Below are positions 62,321-64,000 of a DNA stretch of 64,000 nt, one piece after another. Location of the stretch: contig RPFO01000111.1 of assembly GCA_009746045.1 (NCBI GenBank), forward strand, positions 75,001-139,000. Direction: 5' to 3'. The notes beneath the pieces were generated by a model that saw nothing but the letters and a program-made list of their open reading frames with translations, had not been told where the DNA came from and did no database searches. This DNA comes from Mesostigma viride (taxonomy: Eukaryota; Streptophyta; Mesostigmatophyceae; Mesostigmatales; Mesostigmataceae). Position 1 is the stretch's first letter; the number at the start of each line of letters is the position of its first letter. The position numbers and the translations under genes are program-made.

Positions 62321-64000
62321 GCTACCTCGTGGCTCGTGGCTGTATCCAGGACATGTCTGAATTGTCAAACGCAAGCCATGTACCAAAAGAAGTAGAATTA
62401 AAATGGTGCGGCGGCCAAGGAGTGCGGGTTCGGCAAGTTACAGAACTTGTAGTAGCCTGGCGTGACCGCGGCAAAGCAGTCCGTAGGTAGTCCATCGGCG
62501 TGTTAATTAAGTGACAATCTTGACAATTTGGTGACAACCTAGTCGGATCAAAATTGGCTCACAATCATGAAAGAAATTCGATCATGCATGATGTAATTAG
62601 GATAATTTAGCTGTCCCACGTAACTTACTGGACCTATGGGCCCTGTGCTGGCCACTTTAACCCGTGTTTTTTTAATTAGAACGCGATATATCGCGTTGTA
62701 AGCTTTTTTTAGAATGCGTATAGCACCTAAGGAAATTTTTTTTTCATGGTCATGTATATACTTTCCTGAAAGCCCATGAATCAAAGGATTTTTTGAGCTA
62801 CTCAGACCTACAACATGCTGATTCATTAGAGAGGTACACTGGTTTGAATACAGGGGGGTCTGACCATGACCGCGATTTCTTGACCCTAGGTCACAAGTCA
62901 TGTGCTTATTCACAAATGGTTCATGAAAAAAATCTGGCTTCTTGCACGAGCTATGGGCAACATATGCAGGCTCTGTGAAACAAAACTCAGGCCCATTGGG
63001 CCACTGGAGCTATTTTTCATTAGCATCACAATTACAACGCAGTACAACGCAGTGGGAAAAATGAGAGCCCTTCACAACATGACGCAACGACATGAGCCCC
63101 ATAAACGGGGCCATAGTGAGCTTGGAGGGTCAAAACGTTGAAAATAGGTGTTGTATAAGTTATACAGCATCAAACATGCATCAAACATCATGACTGGATG
63201 ACCTAATATGACTGAATCAGGCAGCCATAGCCAAAGCATCATCCACTCTCACAACGTGTTGAGCACATGCCTCGTGGGAACGGAGGTGCTGGGTTTTCAT
63301 TCCATAACGCGTGCAATACTGAAAGAAAGAGGCACGTGTAATGCAAGGCTTGGATAGGTTGAGTGATCCATGAGCTTACATGCAGGCAAAGATGACGCTG
63401 GAATGCATGCTAGCAAATGGTGGCAAGATGCTAACAACACATGATTATACACCATGATTATGGGCACCTAGCTGGTCTTCTTGCACAATCAACGCAGTAT
63501 AAACCATCAACATCCAATCCTCACGATATATGCACGGCTTGACGACGTATACAGCACCTAAATACTGCACAACTGCAACCTGCTATGGCTGACATGCAAG
63601 CAACGTCGAGTAGGATGGCGGTCTTAGAGAGGCTGGGCAGAGGTCGGTAGAAATAAGTGGAAAACTGGCAGAAACTAGGTAGAAACACGATATACTTACG
63701 CCTGCAAGCACTATTGAGCCGGTGGCAGAGGCCATTTCCAGGAAAATACAGCATCCCGTAGCAATAGCCACGGTCACGCCTTCCGCTATTTGCAGGCACC
63801 ATCATGCCCGGCGCTACCCAATAAAAGTCTGCACAATTCTCGGTTTAGCCGAGAGTCCGGACGTTCGGAATGAATAAACATGTGTTAAGAAGTCGAAACA
63901 CCATGGAAATACCAAGCATGGTGCCGCAGCAGACCCGAGTCTTGACGTAATAATATGTATGCCGGTTTCCAGGGTTTCCGCATGAAAGTTGGGTGAGAAA
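62321..64000. other. Intergenic, no gene seen
   Basis: AT-rich with no convincing coding frame. 63541-63620 is an inverted copy (one 2-base indel) of 31438-31515, bounded by GTATACGT/ACGTATAC, so it belongs to a dispersed repeat. The window ends in unremarkable sequence. Confidence 0.4.

Noticed and set aside
1..64000. tRNA or rRNA genes
   Set aside because: No T-loop/anticodon arrangement or rRNA stretch recognised by eye; a covariance search would be needed to exclude short genes.

Overview
The window looks like nuclear DNA of a eukaryotic microalga, most likely a green alga. Coding exons are GC-rich and interrupted by GT-AG introns, and urea breakdown is encoded by separate carboxylase and hydrolase genes. 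Simple-sequence and minisatellite DNA is abundant, and several generations of retrotransposons are nested in one another. The species cannot be fixed from the sequence; a repeat-rich prasinophyte would fit, but that is a guess.

Layout. Positions 1-1564 (+) hold the 3' part of a two-exon gene for a urea-carboxylase-associated protein (DUF1989, UAAP2 type). From about 2.3 to 38.5 kb the DNA is almost entirely mobile or repetitive. LINE A lies on the minus strand at 3.0-8.6 kb and carries a nested LINE tail. A transposase-like/PHD-finger remnant is at 9.2-10.0 kb. LINE B (11.8-19.2 kb) is split by a young, complete Ty1/copia-type element (11943-18523). LINE C lies on the minus strand at 19.5-23.0 kb. 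A 173-bp satellite is at 23.1-23.9 kb. An unrecognised RG-rich protein gene lies on the minus strand at 24.5-26.2 kb. A transposase-like gene start is followed by a perfect 296-bp inverted repeat at 27.1-27.7 kb. Long G-rich hexamer arrays fill 28.9-30.5 kb. An ORF1-only LINE (31.5-33.4 kb), LINE E (33.4-37.7 kb) and extra LINE tails (37.7-38.5 kb) follow.

From 38.9 to 58.6 kb lies a divergent gene pair. Allophanate hydrolase is a single exon on the minus strand (38913-40364). A complete biotin-dependent urea/guanidine carboxylase is on the plus strand (40832-58559); I rebuilt it as 11 exons and 1,260 residues with consistent phases at all ten introns. Its introns carry large arrays: pentamers, a 35-bp repeat, GTGGGT hexamers, about 71 copies of a 25-bp unit, and about 143 copies of a 36-bp unit. 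In three introns the repeated unit is a copy of that intron's own 5' splice junction. Another ORF1-only LINE (60.1-62.3 kb) and a gene-free stretch finish the window.

How the genes fit together. In bacteria the combination carboxylase + UAAP proteins + allophanate hydrolase degrades guanidine: carboxylation, deimination by CgdAB (formerly UAAP1/UAAP2), then hydrolysis of allophanate. Finding all three families within 60 kb of a eukaryotic chromosome suggests guanidine rather than only urea as a nitrogen source. This is inference; a CgdA/UAAP1 partner is not visible here.
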